A DNA stretch of 20,191 bases from Magicicada cassinii (lineage: Eukaryota; Arthropoda; Insecta; Hemiptera; Cicadidae). Below are positions 1 through 10,198 of the stretch, piece after piece; position 1 is the stretch's first letter, and each line of letters opens with the position of its first letter. A program made the translations under genes and the position numbers. The stretch covers positions 1 to 20,191 of the forward strand of contig JAOXNS010610863.1 in NCBI GenBank assembly GCA_028571305.1. The letters are read 5' to 3'. The notes under the pieces were generated by a model, which searched no databases, was not told the DNA's origin, and worked only from the letters and a program-made list of their open reading frames with translations.

Positions 1-190
1 AGTACTGTGGTTAAGGCTGAAGCAGTAAGTAGAAAGAAGTAGTTTCTATGGTAATATTTCATTTCGAAAATGATTTTTAAAATAAATCTTAGAATATGGA
101 AGTCATGTATGGTTCTCCATACCGATATTTTCTTATAAGTAACTCAATGAGTTTTTTCAGTGCTCTTTAATAATTTTTTTATTTCATCAA

Positions 191-544
191 ATATAATTAC
201 TTTTGGAAGTCGTTGATATTATTATTTAATTCACCTGACGTACGTTTCGCTAATAGAATCAGTTTCTTCAGAGGATTATAAAAGAATTAACAAATAATCG
301 AAATGTTCGATTTCAATACAAAAAAAACCATTAAAGAAATTGGTAATTCAAATTAAATCAATTATTCGATATTGTATATTAAAATTGAAACAAATTCGAT
401 TATTCGTTAGTTTTTGTATTGAAAACGAATCATTGCAACTATTTGTTAATTCTTTTATAATGCCCTAAAAGTACTGATCTTATTAGTGGAACGTACGTCA
501 GGTGCATTAAATAGTAATATCAACCACTTTCAGAAGTAATTGTA
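191..544. mobile_element. MITE-like element with long terminal inverted repeats
   Basis: The left arm (191-327) and the reverse complement of the right arm (409-544) match over about 135 bases, about four in five positions by eye. Shared landmarks are CACCTGACGTACGTT near each outer third and ATTATAAAAGAATTAACAAAT deeper in. About 80 AT-rich bases separate the arms, and there is no coding capacity. Long arms around a short core are typical of foldback or MITE-type non-autonomous DNA elements. The superfamily is not assigned because no clean target-site duplication is visible. The 9-bp TTAATAATT at 167-175 and 546-554 flanks the element, but the left copy lies 15 bases outside the arm and could be chance. 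It sits just left of the first conserved duplication block. I see no counterpart upstream of 12713. Confidence 0.85.
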
Positions 545-562
545 CTTAATAATTATAATATT

Positions 563-1215
563 AATTCGATTATTTGTAAACAGTGCATAGTGGATAGTTA
601 TATAGAGAAAAGAAATGCTTATTGAGGGCGGTTAGGGTAGTGCTATTAATAAAATTGGCTTGCTGTATTTAGTTAGTCTGATTTTTATACAATATTTAAA
701 ATCTTATAAAATTATAAGTATCTACCTGCCAACAACTTGCAAATAATTTACAAGGCTATTGTCATTAGGAACAATTTTAATTTTGGACTAATTTTTAGGA
801 ACTGTGTGTATAAGAGTAAAATAATTTCAAAATAGCTCAATTTAAGGAACCGCGTCATGGTGCAATGGCGTGTATCTTGTTCACAAATCCTAATTAAAAT
901 AACATGCCCACAGTAACTAGAACAGAAATCACATGCCAGCATATTATAATCTAACCTGACGGAGGATGCGACTGAGTTTAATCAAAGTAGCTCTGCTCTT
1001 ACGCTAATTACAGCACAGGCTTCAACAGATCACGGTGTGTTACGTGTGTATACATACTAGTCTGTGTTTATTAAGTATTTACTACAGTGGATGCTAACAC
1101 TAACGACAGGTGTGTGATTTCCAACTGAGCGTGTCTCTCGACTTGTCGTCATTATTTATTTCTTGTTTATTAACGATAAATTGAAATCTATATTCGTCTT
1201 CCCTAGGGATGTGAA
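563..1215 (+). repeat. Conserved duplication block 1, copy A
   Basis: This block is collinear with 12713-13375. It opens with TTTGTAAACAGTGC in both copies. Its best-conserved part is around 953-1180, with GACGGAGGATGCGACTGA, then TTAATCA, then GGATCACGG-like and ATTTACTACAGT segments. Both copies can be read through the TEDAT(E/D)FNQ stretch, but a 5-base gap a few codons later throws them out of frame with each other. The frame is also stopped just upstream in copy A. Conserved non-coding sequence (promoter, enhancer, untranslated exon or slowly decaying intron) fits better than coding sequence. Confidence 0.75.
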
Positions 1216-3489
1216 ACATTGTATCGTCTGGAGTGCTACATTAGTTATCACACAGTGTTGGTTTAATTTATTCAATATTTCATCTTACGACATTAATTCT
1301 GTAAAACGTTTGAGGTGACAGTATGCTGTCAAGTTGTTTAGGTGTCAAAATTATTCTCTAAATCGTGTGAACACGTCACATAAGGTTCATCGCAAAATCT
1401 CATTTTTGTCGAGACCGTCATTTAAAGAACAATATAGGTCTATATTTTACAGGTTGAGCAGATACGCTTATTGTAATTTTGTACCACAGTTTATGTGTCA
1501 CATAAATGGGGTTTCATATATTTTACTCTTACGTAGAAAAGCTGTGATTGTGTTAACATCACAGTATGTGATGTTAATAGGATATCAAGCTAAACAGTAT
1601 GTTTACCGCACTCTGAATGCAGTGTTCATACTTATTTGAGACTTCAGGTCACAAAAAGTGTTCAAAAATTTGGACGAAAACCGGAGAAATCTATGTTAGG
1701 TATTAAAGTGCACAGGACTTTATCCAAAATCTAAATTTAGTGTGCAGTTTTGGAAACTTCCAAATTTTTAGACAAAACGGATTCAATAATTTCAAAAAAA
1801 AAAAAACAAATTGTAAAAGTTTGGGTTGTGCAGGGTATCAGAGAGAAATGTAACCCGAATCCGAAAAGTTTTATAAAAGTATTTTAATTTACACTGACAA
1901 GTTTTTAAAATTAGAGGTACTACGAGTAAAAATTGGAAATCAAGTTTTGAAAAAATTGTAAAATCTGTGTGGGGCACAGAATTAAGGGGAATTTATTCAA
2001 ACTACGATCACGGTTTCTTTAATATTTTCACAAAATTAATACCTGTCAACATTGTCAAAACGTTTGTATTCCGGACTGTTAGGCAGTGACTGACCCCTCA
2101 TTTTCTCGCGTCTAAACGCTTCGGCCACACTGTAGAGGCCATGTTCAGTAGAAAAGAAGAGAGAAAATAAACGTTCACAAAGATGACAGGGTGGACGTCA
2201 ACAACATTCCTTCCAAGTTTCGGGCCGCTTTAAAAATATTTGTAAGTTATGTTTGTAAAAACTTTGCAAATATATTCCACATAGGCCTATAAATATCTAG
2301 AGAATCACACACAAACTTAAATATTAGGACTAAATTATTTGTCCTTTAGGCATTGAATTCAACTAAAAAGCAACGTAGTGACGAGGAATTTTTAGTGTTT
2401 ATTGTATTTAATATTAATTAAAACGTAATATTGATTTTACCTTTCCGATTTTTATTTTAATAACAAATTGTAAAGTAGTCGGGGTTTTCATAAATTTTAT
2501 TTTATTTGTGATGTTTCTACGGTATATCAAAGCTCCATTAAACGACATATGGTCACGTTCTCGTCATGTTTCTTGTTGACGTTAAGAATCACATCCAAAA
2601 TAGTGAGCGAGTTTTGCAGCCCATGGTACTTACTAGCACTAATTTGAAATGTTAATAAATTAAGTAAATTAACATAAATGTGGACATTATAAAAATCAAA
2701 TAGTAATTTATATGCAGTAAACAATTTTGTGAAACTAATTTCATATACTAGATTTTATAATGGTATGCAATTCTCATATATTTCCTGTGTCTTACTCCAG
2801 GTTAATTTGCGTTTATTATTTTAATCATGTTCAATAACTAATGGTTTGATAAAAGGTAATAAATGTCAGGATGCTATAGTTTTATGATTGTTCAACGAAT
2901 AAAATATCAGTATATGTCTTTAAATTAACGAACCGTGAATTAAATAAAGAAAGAGAGTAAGGAAATCATACATAGGCCTAACCTACTTCCAGAATAAATC
3001 TTATATTTTGAATATACAAATCTTGTGAATAGAATATATAAAATTAAAAATTAAAGAGTACATGATTATGTATGCTATTATTAAATTCTTAACTAATGGA
3101 AGTTTCAATATTGGTAATTTATTTTTGCTTATTTTACTCTTAGTCTGGTAAAACATAATGAAGTACTATTCGATATTACGCAGAGCACAGTCAGTTTACA
3201 TTGTTATGCCTTCTCTATACATCGTTCTCGTCAAGATTTAACTGTACTTTTAATTTAGTTCCAAGGAGTACTCTGGTAACCGGTTATCAGCAAGAGGTAC
3301 GGTGATATTTACACTACATCACTCGCACATGATCTGACTGGAATGTATATTGATAAGTTTACACGTGACTTAAAATTGCAGTAAACAAAACGATTAACGT
3401 ATTTATGAAGTAATCGAAAATACAAGTAATAGAGGGTACTATAAAGTGAAGGTCCATTTTTCATTTCCTAATACAACTCAGCGTGTTGA
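1216..3489. other. Gene-free AT-rich stretch inside copy A
   Basis: No convincing gene, RNA gene or transposon is seen. The open frames at 1334-1639 (+), 1792-1977 (-) and 2527-2724 (-) are of chance length and composition. A GC-richer islet lies at 2060-2235. A 13-base A run is at 1794-1806. Short matching arms AAAAATTTGGA / TCCAAATTTTT at about 1664 and 1759 could form a weak hairpin. Two TAGGCCTA palindromes occur at 2282-2289 and 2973-2980. I could not align this part with copy B. Confidence 0.5.
2060..2235. other. GC-richer islet of unknown nature
   Basis: This stretch is visibly richer in G and C than its surroundings, with CCCCTCATTTTCTCGCGTC, CGGCCACACTG and GTTTCGGGCCGC. A donor-like TTTGTAAGTT follows at its right edge. 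One plus-strand frame reads through the right half and over the donor-like site without a stop, giving a run of about 36 residues (DDRVDVNNIPSKFRAALKIF and on), with no start or family resemblance that I recognise. It could be a small exon, a regulatory element or a decayed repeat. I do not see a copy near the expected place in copy B. Confidence 0.25.
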
Positions 3490-4742
3490 AATGAGCATGT
3501 TAGAATAATAATATACAGCCGTAGTCTTCAATGATTGCCACACAATTTTTTTGGCAGTCTAGTCTTCTAATACATATAAACAAAATGTATTATATAAAGA
3601 ATTAAATATTAAGTGTCACTTTGATTGGAAGGAAATAATTTCATTTTAGATTTAGAAAACACCTAATAATGTAAAACTGTCTTAAACAATTCTTGGACAA
3701 GGTTTGGCATTCGCTTTATCACTCTTTACGAAATCTTTGTTGCCAAGTTTTACCAGATTAAAGTGGCCTTTATTCGTAAAATTTTCAAGTTGTCAGTATA
3801 CGTCAGCAATTTGTATACGGAATAAACATTGTGTTTAGTTAACAAATAATTGTATACATTTTATACTAAACCCTACTATATATACGACAAAGCATTAACG
3901 GATGACTGTATTTTGTTACTGAAGGAATACAGTATTTAAATGTCGAAATTTTGAATTTTATGGTTAATAAATTGACCATACCCCAAGGCTGAAACATTAA
4001 TTTATATACTTTATTACGCCTCTCATTCAAAGTATTTTACTCTTTACAAGCCCTATGTCTCAAGTTACTTATGTTACAAGACACAAAGTAGTAGGCCTAT
4101 CTTTCAGAGATAAAACAAATAATTAAATATGCTAGTTTATAAAGACAGATATAAACAAAAACAGAAACGTATAATGCAGAGAATACATATAGGCAGAATA
4201 ATTTCATCTGGGAAAGGGTGATTTAAATCTTTGCAATATTTCTATAACTTACAAGTACGGTATATATTCTGATCTGTGTAAGTAATCCATATTAAACAAA
4301 AATTTACAAAAGTATACAAGCTCCAAAGGTTTAAAAAAGAAGTTTGGAATCGATAAGTTGTCTACTTTAAAAACAATGATAGTTATGCAATTATCTGAAA
4401 TTAATGTTAAACAATAATCCTTAGAAACATATTCTAAAAAGCATTTTAATAATTGCTAAATAATTATGATGGATCAGTAGACGGCATAGGTATAGTGACA
4501 AACCGATAGTGACATAATATACTGAAACGTACGTACGAGGATCCAGTCAGGTCTGCAAATTATTAGTCACTGCTGGTAGTCGTATGGGATCCTAAACCAG
4601 TGAGTATTCTGGTAAATGGAAAATCGCCAACCGCGTATAATCGCACAGCTGTCTGCGGTCAGATGACTTCTCTTCCCTTCTGCTGTGGTTAATTATGAAA
4701 TGGATTAATACCTGCCGAACCACTTATAGTCATGTGTTTACC

Positions 4743-4756
4743 GTTGCAATGGTAAC
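4743..4756 (+). promoter_or_regulatory. X-box-like motif, copy A
   Basis: GTTGCAATGGTAAC is an imperfect inverted repeat close to the RFX-type X-box pattern (GYTRYY, short spacer, RRNRAC), with one mismatch in the left half. The equivalent place in copy B (17660-17673) reads GTTGCAAAGATAAC, so the two half sites and their spacing survive although flanking bases differ. RFX factors bind such sites in animals, often at cilium genes. That this is a working site is inference from retention alone. Confidence 0.25.
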
Positions 4757-4895
4757 TTGATTTTGTTGCGCCAAATGCAAGTAAATGCTCTTGTCACCTG
4801 GGACTCTATATTACAAATGAATTTATAAACTAACAAAATTAAGGCTTTCAGTTAAGAACTATTTACTTCTTTAACTATAATGGGTTTTCCAATAT

Positions 4896-5168
4896 CTAAC
4901 AATTTCTTATTTCTAGGCCATAAGATCTTCAGTAGTTTTTAGTCATCTTAACAATGTTCTCTATTCGGCATGCATTTTTACAAAGCATTGTGCATTAACG
5001 ATAGTTAAATACCAACTTTTTTGTAGGAAATGTGTAAAAACATCTTTGACTCTTCAGAGTTTTATTTTCTTTGAATCCACCCGGGGCAAGCCTTACAATA
5101 AAGCTTTACATGGTTTTCCGTTCAATATCTTAAATCTAATTCATAATTACAGAAGCTTTATTACATAG
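4896..5168 (+). other. 3' splice-site-like signal plus open frame, copy A
   Basis: A CTAAC branch-point-like word (4896-4900) is followed by a T-rich tract and CTAG ending at 4916. From 4917 one frame stays open for 83 codons, starting AIRSSVVFSHLNN, to TAG at 5166. The homologous place in copy B has the same order of signals and an open frame starting ALKFSVIFIFLNN, so the first 13 codons correspond with several silent or conservative changes. A one-base length difference soon after puts the two frames out of register, and the copy A frame later runs into the element at 5074. An 83-codon open run is expected by chance several times per window at this composition. It may be a real acceptor and exon start, or a shared intron-like sequence. 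Confidence 0.25.
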
Positions 5169-5185
5169 CTTGCCTCGGGTGGATT
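5074..5185. mobile_element. Short MITE-like inverted-repeat element (112 bp)
   Basis: Arms 5074-5106 and 5153-5185 are inverted repeats matching at 28 of 33 positions. The outer ends read AATCCACCCG, then G/A, then GGCAAGC, and the inner part AATAAAGCTT. The core is about 46 AT-rich bases and codes for nothing. The arms are much richer in G+C than the flanks. A target-site duplication is not evident, so the family is not assigned. The collinear stretch of copy B (around 18100-18160) lacks it, so it probably inserted into copy A after the duplication. Confidence 0.8.
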
Positions 5186-5726
5186 ATAATACAATCTATA
5201 AGGTAAACAAATAAAAAATTAAAGAAAACTGTATGGCCTTAGACAGAATGCTTAAATTGAATTAAATTAAATACTCTACTCGTATAGGAAAAAGTTATAC
5301 AGCCTTAGGCCTACATAATGTAGTGTGTGTGTCGCACAGACGTGCGCCTGTGTAGACGGAGTACGTGTAAGTAGTTTTGTGCATGGAATTTAGTTTCACT
5401 GTTGTGTTTGTAGTTAATGCTATTAGCTTTAATCTATTAGCGTTAATGCTAGCGTCCCGTCTAGACAGCAACCTATGGTGTGGTTTCCAGTACACCGTGC
5501 ACTTAATGCCTTCTCAGTTAATGTGGTTTCCACAGATCACAGAGGATTCATTAAATTTAATAATATTTTTTGACACTATAAGCAGAACACATACCTCAGT
5601 TCAAGTAGGCTTTGTTTTAAGTACATGACTGTACTAGTTTTGATTCAAACACAGAATTATTATCGTTATTTTTGTAAAGGATAAAACTTATTAACGAATG
5701 TCCTTATTTTAATAATTTATTTTTAG

Positions 5727-5851
5727 GCAAAAAAAAATTGTTCAGTGCTTTAATATTGCTCACTGTCTCTGGGAACATCGACGCCTACCAGTAGTTTCTT
5801 CCAGCCCGAAAGGCCTGAACGACCAATTTTGGAAAGTATGGCATAAAAAGT
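5727..5851 (+). other. GC-richer islet with exon-like boundaries; exon or repeat fragment
   Basis: TTTATTTTTAG at the left and AAAGTAAGTAT at the right resemble splice acceptor and donor, framing 123 bases (5727-5849). One frame is open across it, reading CFNIAHCLWEHRRLPVVSSS and on to QFWKVWHK, with a stop directly over the donor. A second frame is open over most of it. The minus strand is open as well, as the end of an 85-codon frame from 6017 down. Three open frames over a locally GC-rich patch is what either a small exon or a piece of dispersed repeat would give. I recognise no protein family. Confidence 0.25.
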
Positions 5852-8316
5852 AAGTATTTATTATGAATATGCTAAATAGTGTTACAAGCAATGTAGATAT
5901 TAATACTGCCAATGCTTCCATTATTTTAATGTTCATATTCTGTGTACTCATGACCATTTTTTCATTTATATAACTTTTCAATGTTAGTACCATTAGCCTA
6001 TATTCATTTTTCAACAATTATTTACCTATTACCTAGCAATTTTTGCCAAACGATTTTTGTCTCCGTCAAATTAAGAATTACGTTATCTAATTTGTAACTT
6101 TCAAGTATGTAAGACTACCATATTCTATCTCATGTTTAAAGTCATGTTTTAGTAACCGTTTAGCTTTCATTATCATGTCTGTATATAAGTCCTTACTCAT
6201 GAATGTTCTTATGTGTAAAGGTAATATGTAACAAATACTTAAAAACTCAAATTTTCTTTAACCTTGCAAGAATACGAAAGGAGAGCCTGTTAATCTACAA
6301 TTCTCTATTTCACCCAGACACACTTTCCCTTAGAATGCTGGCTATGTCTTACCTCTTCTTGTGTAATATTTCTATAATTTGAACTCTCATCTTAGCGTGG
6401 GTAAATTAGTAGTTTATTGACTTCAATTCGGGAAGATGTTAAGTTTTATTGATGGCATGCGTTACAAACAAAGTATAATATTATAGACTAAAAGTTGCTT
6501 AAATCATTTTGGGTCAGCATCCTTAAGGCATGAAGATGTGAAAAAACGGTTCTCTTTAAAATGCACTCCCGAATTGTGTTTTATTTATATCAAGTAATTT
6601 TGAATTTCTAATCGCTTAAAAAATTGTTGGTAGAATCAACTAGCATTTATAGTTTAGTTCATTCATTTTCCGTCTCGTCTAATACAATTGTTATCTTTTA
6701 AATGTGAGAAATTTTTTAGATTCAAAAAACAATTTCAAGTCAATTAATTTATATTGTTGACGAAGCACAGAAAGAAAGAATTGGAAATTCTTCTAGCTTT
6801 GTTTGAGAAATTGTAAAAAGTGCTTCCTAATTTACCACTTTCATGTTATTTTTAACACGTAAATATTTTATTAAATTATGAAATTCTAAGAAAATATAAA
6901 ATTTATAATACGTGTTCTCAGAATATACATTCATTAAACATTTCCGAAATTCTGTACATTACACTCCACGATTTCCTTTGAGGTAACATTTTTTTCACAT
7001 ACACATTGAAATATATTTTTGCAGTGGTTACTAAATCTTGTTATTTCCATTGAGAAGTAGTTCAAATAGCTTTTTTCAAGCTGTTATTAATTTAAACGAT
7101 GTCTTACGTAGCAGTTGAAATATAATTTAATGATGAGCAGTCACCGATAATGTTTCTACTCCTTTCATTCGTTTGTTTAAACATGATTTTTATAAAAAAT
7201 ATTTACAAAACACCTATTCTTAATTAAACGATAAGTTTATATAAGTCGATGTTTAAAAATAAACTGAATCTATCATATGATTTATGAGGTACATTACCTA
7301 AGATATTCGTTTTACTTCACGAATTTTAAACGTTGAACGCGGAAAATAATTTTAGTTAAATAATGATTTTCCTTACGATTTTGGCCATAACGTATTGTGT
7401 TTTTATTGTACAAAGACGTGACAAATCTTAACTTAACTAGAATAAAGTTTGACGATATCTTTATATATAGCATTTATTATGCAAGACCCTTACTCCCAAG
7501 GTAAATAGTTAAAATTTTGCAATAACTGAATTTAAAAAGTTTCCAAAAGCACGATTTACACACATCTACTTAATTTTTCACCAAATTCAACTACTCTGAA
7601 ATTTTATAAATAGCCTGAATTTTAAAGTTGTTTCTTTCATGAAGTTTAGAAAAGTGAAAGACTTTTGAAAGGGGTTGAAAAAATTATTATGTTTTCCTTA
7701 AGGCCCTAATTTAAAGTTTGTACCAAGAATTGTTTACAAAAATTAAATACATTATTTTTAGTGCACTGTAACACTAAAATCTTTTTATTGTATTTGCTGA
7801 ATTAATCCCTTCTGTACGTAGAAAAGGAAGAGAAGTGGCAAGGTATTAGAGGATGAGGTAAATATTCTTTTTGTACGGACGAACACCTTAGCGTATAATA
7901 AGATTGTGAATGAGTTAGATAAAAGGGGCCACAAAAAATTGATCTTGTCCTTTAAACAGACATATACAGGGTTATTTTCTAATAAATATAAGTTATTACT
8001 TCTTATGCAAATTGTTTCAGTTTCTTTCCCAACTATCAGTTTCTGAGGATAAAAATGTCTGATAAGTAATGCTGGACTTTTGTGAAAATAACATTGGTCC
8101 AAGCAAAATTTTATTTTTATTCATTCTGCAAAGAAAACTTTAATACCTTAACAAATTACATGCTGTAACTAGTTTAAAACAAAACCTCCATCCGCATTAG
8201 TATGTGTAAAAAACGTTAATGTGCTATGCAAAAATACTGATACCAATGTGTCAATGTGATTTCAAAGTCCCAAAAATTAAAGACTAAAAGTAGTTAAAAA
8301 CGTATTTTAGTTTTTG
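5852..8316. other. Gene-free AT-rich stretch
   Basis: No RNA gene, transposon end or recognisable protein is seen. The longest frame is 105 codons on the minus strand (7785-8102). It shows no motif, is rich in the residues expected from AT-rich DNA, and is of a length expected about once by chance in this window. A 10-bp inverted pair CAATTCGGGA at 6424-6433 and 6567-6576 is probably chance. Confidence 0.5.
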
Positions 8317-8336
8317 TTAGGTTAGGTTAGGTTAGG
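8317..8336 (+). repeat. Short interstitial insect telomere-type repeat (TTAGG)4
   Basis: Four exact TTAGG units in tandem, followed by TTAA. TTAGG is the ancestral telomere repeat of insects and other arthropods. A four-unit interstitial run can arise from double-strand-break repair or by chance slippage, and does not mean the window is near a telomere. It supports an insect or other arthropod source. Confidence 0.85.
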
Positions 8337-9018
8337 TTAAACGAAATTTTACGAATTTTTAATAAGTGATACAATAATTAATCAATTTTACAGTGTTTCT
8401 ATCATGAAAATAGTACTTTCCTTGTCCAATAATTATAAATAGAATATTTATTAAATAATATGAGTAAAATCCTAGGAGGGTGCAAGCTTTAAACTAGTCT
8501 TATTCAAGAACACGTCCTAGTTTCGCCACTGCTCATGCCTGCAAAACAATAAAATATACGTATGCTTGAATATGACAATATTTACAGTCTTATTTTAAAA
8601 GTTTCGTAATTGTAAAGTGAAGGAGCCTTGCGATATAGTAATAGAAGCACATTAGAATCATAACACATGTAAATTAAGACAATAAGATTAACAGTATTAA
8701 CAGCTATATTTTAGTTTTATAGTGAGTATGATTTGATAAATTTCGAAACACTGCAGATAACTATATCTATTTAATACCAAAACTTGACATACCTTAGAAA
8801 CATAATACTTAATAGGGTTGAGATATTATATGCCTATATATTAGCTCGGCCTTTAACTTATTTAGCAACGAGAACATCAGTCCAAAGAAGTTGATTTTTA
8901 GTATTATTTTCTACGGACTGTTGTGTAAGAAATTTACGTCTAAACTATTTGGATGCCTTTTTATTAGGTTTTTACAATATTTTTTTAGCGACGAAATACT
9001 AAGAATTGCTTACTTTAA
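8337..9018. other. Gene-free AT-rich stretch
   Basis: Nothing recognisable in either strand. The region is AT-rich with short open frames only. An acceptor-like ATATTTTTTTAG ends near 8988, shortly before the open run at 9019, but no matching donor supports an exon. Confidence 0.45.
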
Positions 9019-9195
9019 GTAATAACGTATCCTGAAGTCTCCAAAAATAATGCAGCTGGACACTATCCTAAATCTGAACTCCATGTCGTCTTCAATATGA
9101 CACTATACAGCGACAGTTTATTTCCAGTGACAGTTTTGTTCTCCAACTCAAAAGGAATGGTGTTGGTTATGGAATGTGTCTATGATATCAAGTGA
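9019..9195 (+). other. Small open frame in a GC-richer islet
   Basis: Fifty-eight codons are open from just after a stop to TGA at 9193-9195. The first ATG is at 9097, giving 32 residues (MTLYSDSLFPVTVLFSNSKG and on). Composition is more balanced than the flanks, and the encoded peptide looks less biased than those from random AT-rich frames. No family is recognised. The minus strand is open over much of the same stretch, which again allows a decayed repeat. It could be an exon of a gene lying mainly outside this region, a small gene, or chance. Confidence 0.2.
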
Positions 9196-10198
9196 TTTTC
9201 CCTTCGTACATACGGCTTTATCAGTTCTCTATCAACGTCAATAAGCAGATAGCTTACACAGTCTTGTTGCATTACAGGAAATGAGATGATTTATAGTTTT
9301 GAATTGTTTCTTAAACAAAGATAAAACTATTTTAATTATGAATTTTTCATTAATTATTTCTTGTTTAGTTTGTTTCAATTTATCTATTGTGTAGAGATTT
9401 AAATAATACTCGCTACTCACGAAAACTATTTCAGTAGTATGATTTTGTTCCTAGATTACTTCTCAAGTTTTCTTCGCTTTTACGTCAATTTTCTGATACT
9501 TTTATTATGTCAACAGTTTCATGTAGACTGAACAATTATTCGTCATCAGCAAGAGAAAAAGTACTGGAGTCTTTATACACAAGTAAAATAAATGAAAGTA
9601 AAATAATACAAAAAAAAGGTAGGGAGCATATTCTGTTTAAATGGTAAGCATTAAGGCAAGTGGCAAAGCAGAGATTGGGCGTAAGTGTGACAAACAGTGT
9701 CTGTATTCTGTTCTCTGGCTACTTAACACAAGTGAAACGACAAACGTTCCGGTTTTGACGGCATTTAAAAATTATTTTCATAATAAAGTATTATTTTTTG
9801 GACATATTTATAGCTTTTATTTACTAAATTTGTTATTATTTTTTCTATAAGTAAATTTTGTTAGTGGTGCATTCATACTCGTTTTTAAAACGTAAATCTT
9901 CCCTGATTAAATATAATTTGAAATTTATGCCGTACTCCTTGTACTATTTTAAATCGGCCACTTTGCATGTTACTCTGTTCATTCAGTTTTTCCAACCTTA
10001 AGTATCATATAGTTTATTGTATTATGTAAGTCTGTAGTTGAGAAAAAAAATGGAATGAAAATTTAAATGTTTATCGGAGAAGGTGTGGATTTTAGGTGTC
10101 TGTACGTAGAATTAATACATTTTACATAGAATAACTAATATTACCTGTTTTATCTCTTTATAGGGTTAGTCTTCCTTTAGTTTTATCATCTGTTCTAA
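9196..10198. other. Gene-free AT-rich stretch
   Basis: Open frames at 9238-9420 (-) and 9641-9850 (+) are of chance length with AT-driven composition (Phe, Leu, Ile, Lys, Asn). No repeat, RNA gene or regulatory signal stands out. Confidence 0.45.

Larger units (their letters stand above)
1..5525 (+). repeat. Copy A of an old direct segmental duplication (about 12-13 kb spacing)
   Basis: Two long stretches of this segment recur in the same order and orientation in the right half of the window. Positions 563-1215 match 12713-13375 (spacing about 12.14 kb). Positions 3490-5525 match 16310-18425 (spacing about 12.82 kb rising to 12.92 kb). Identity by eye is roughly two thirds to three quarters in the best blocks, with many small indels. 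A weak match at the extreme left (about 5-30 with 12580-12605) suggests the copy begins at or beyond the window edge. The middle, 1216-3490, could not be aligned by eye. No gene is recognised inside. Unlike copy B it carries two inverted-repeat elements, which implies they inserted after the duplication or were lost from copy B. Confidence 0.85.
3490..5525 (+). repeat. Conserved duplication block 2, copy A
   Basis: This is the longest alignable part, matching 16310-18425. Anchors in order are GTAGTC-TTCAATGAT (3515), GTGTTTAGTTAACAA (3831), TTTACAAGCC (4041), GAATAATTTCATCTGGG (4193), AACCGATAGTGACATAAT (4501), CTGCGGTCAGATG (4654), AGTTAAGAACTATTT (4850) and AGCGTCCCGTCTAGA (5450). The section 4501-5020 is the best conserved. 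Just before the right end, TTAATGC / GCATTAA words recur on both strands in both copies, an imperfect inverted arrangement. A 112-bp inverted-repeat element at 5074-5185 interrupts it and is missing from copy B. The longest frames in it do not correspond between the copies. Confidence 0.8.

Noticed and set aside
5377-5628. 83-codon plus-strand frame across the end of block 2
   Set aside because: The copy B partner lacks the frame; the shared part is better explained as non-coding.
6424-6576. CAATTCGGGA inverted pair as ends of a small MITE
   Set aside because: Only 10 bases match, homology does not continue inward, no target-site duplication; several such pairs are expected by chance at this range.
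7785-8102. 105-codon minus-strand frame
   Set aside because: Length is expected about once by chance at this composition; no domain or motif.
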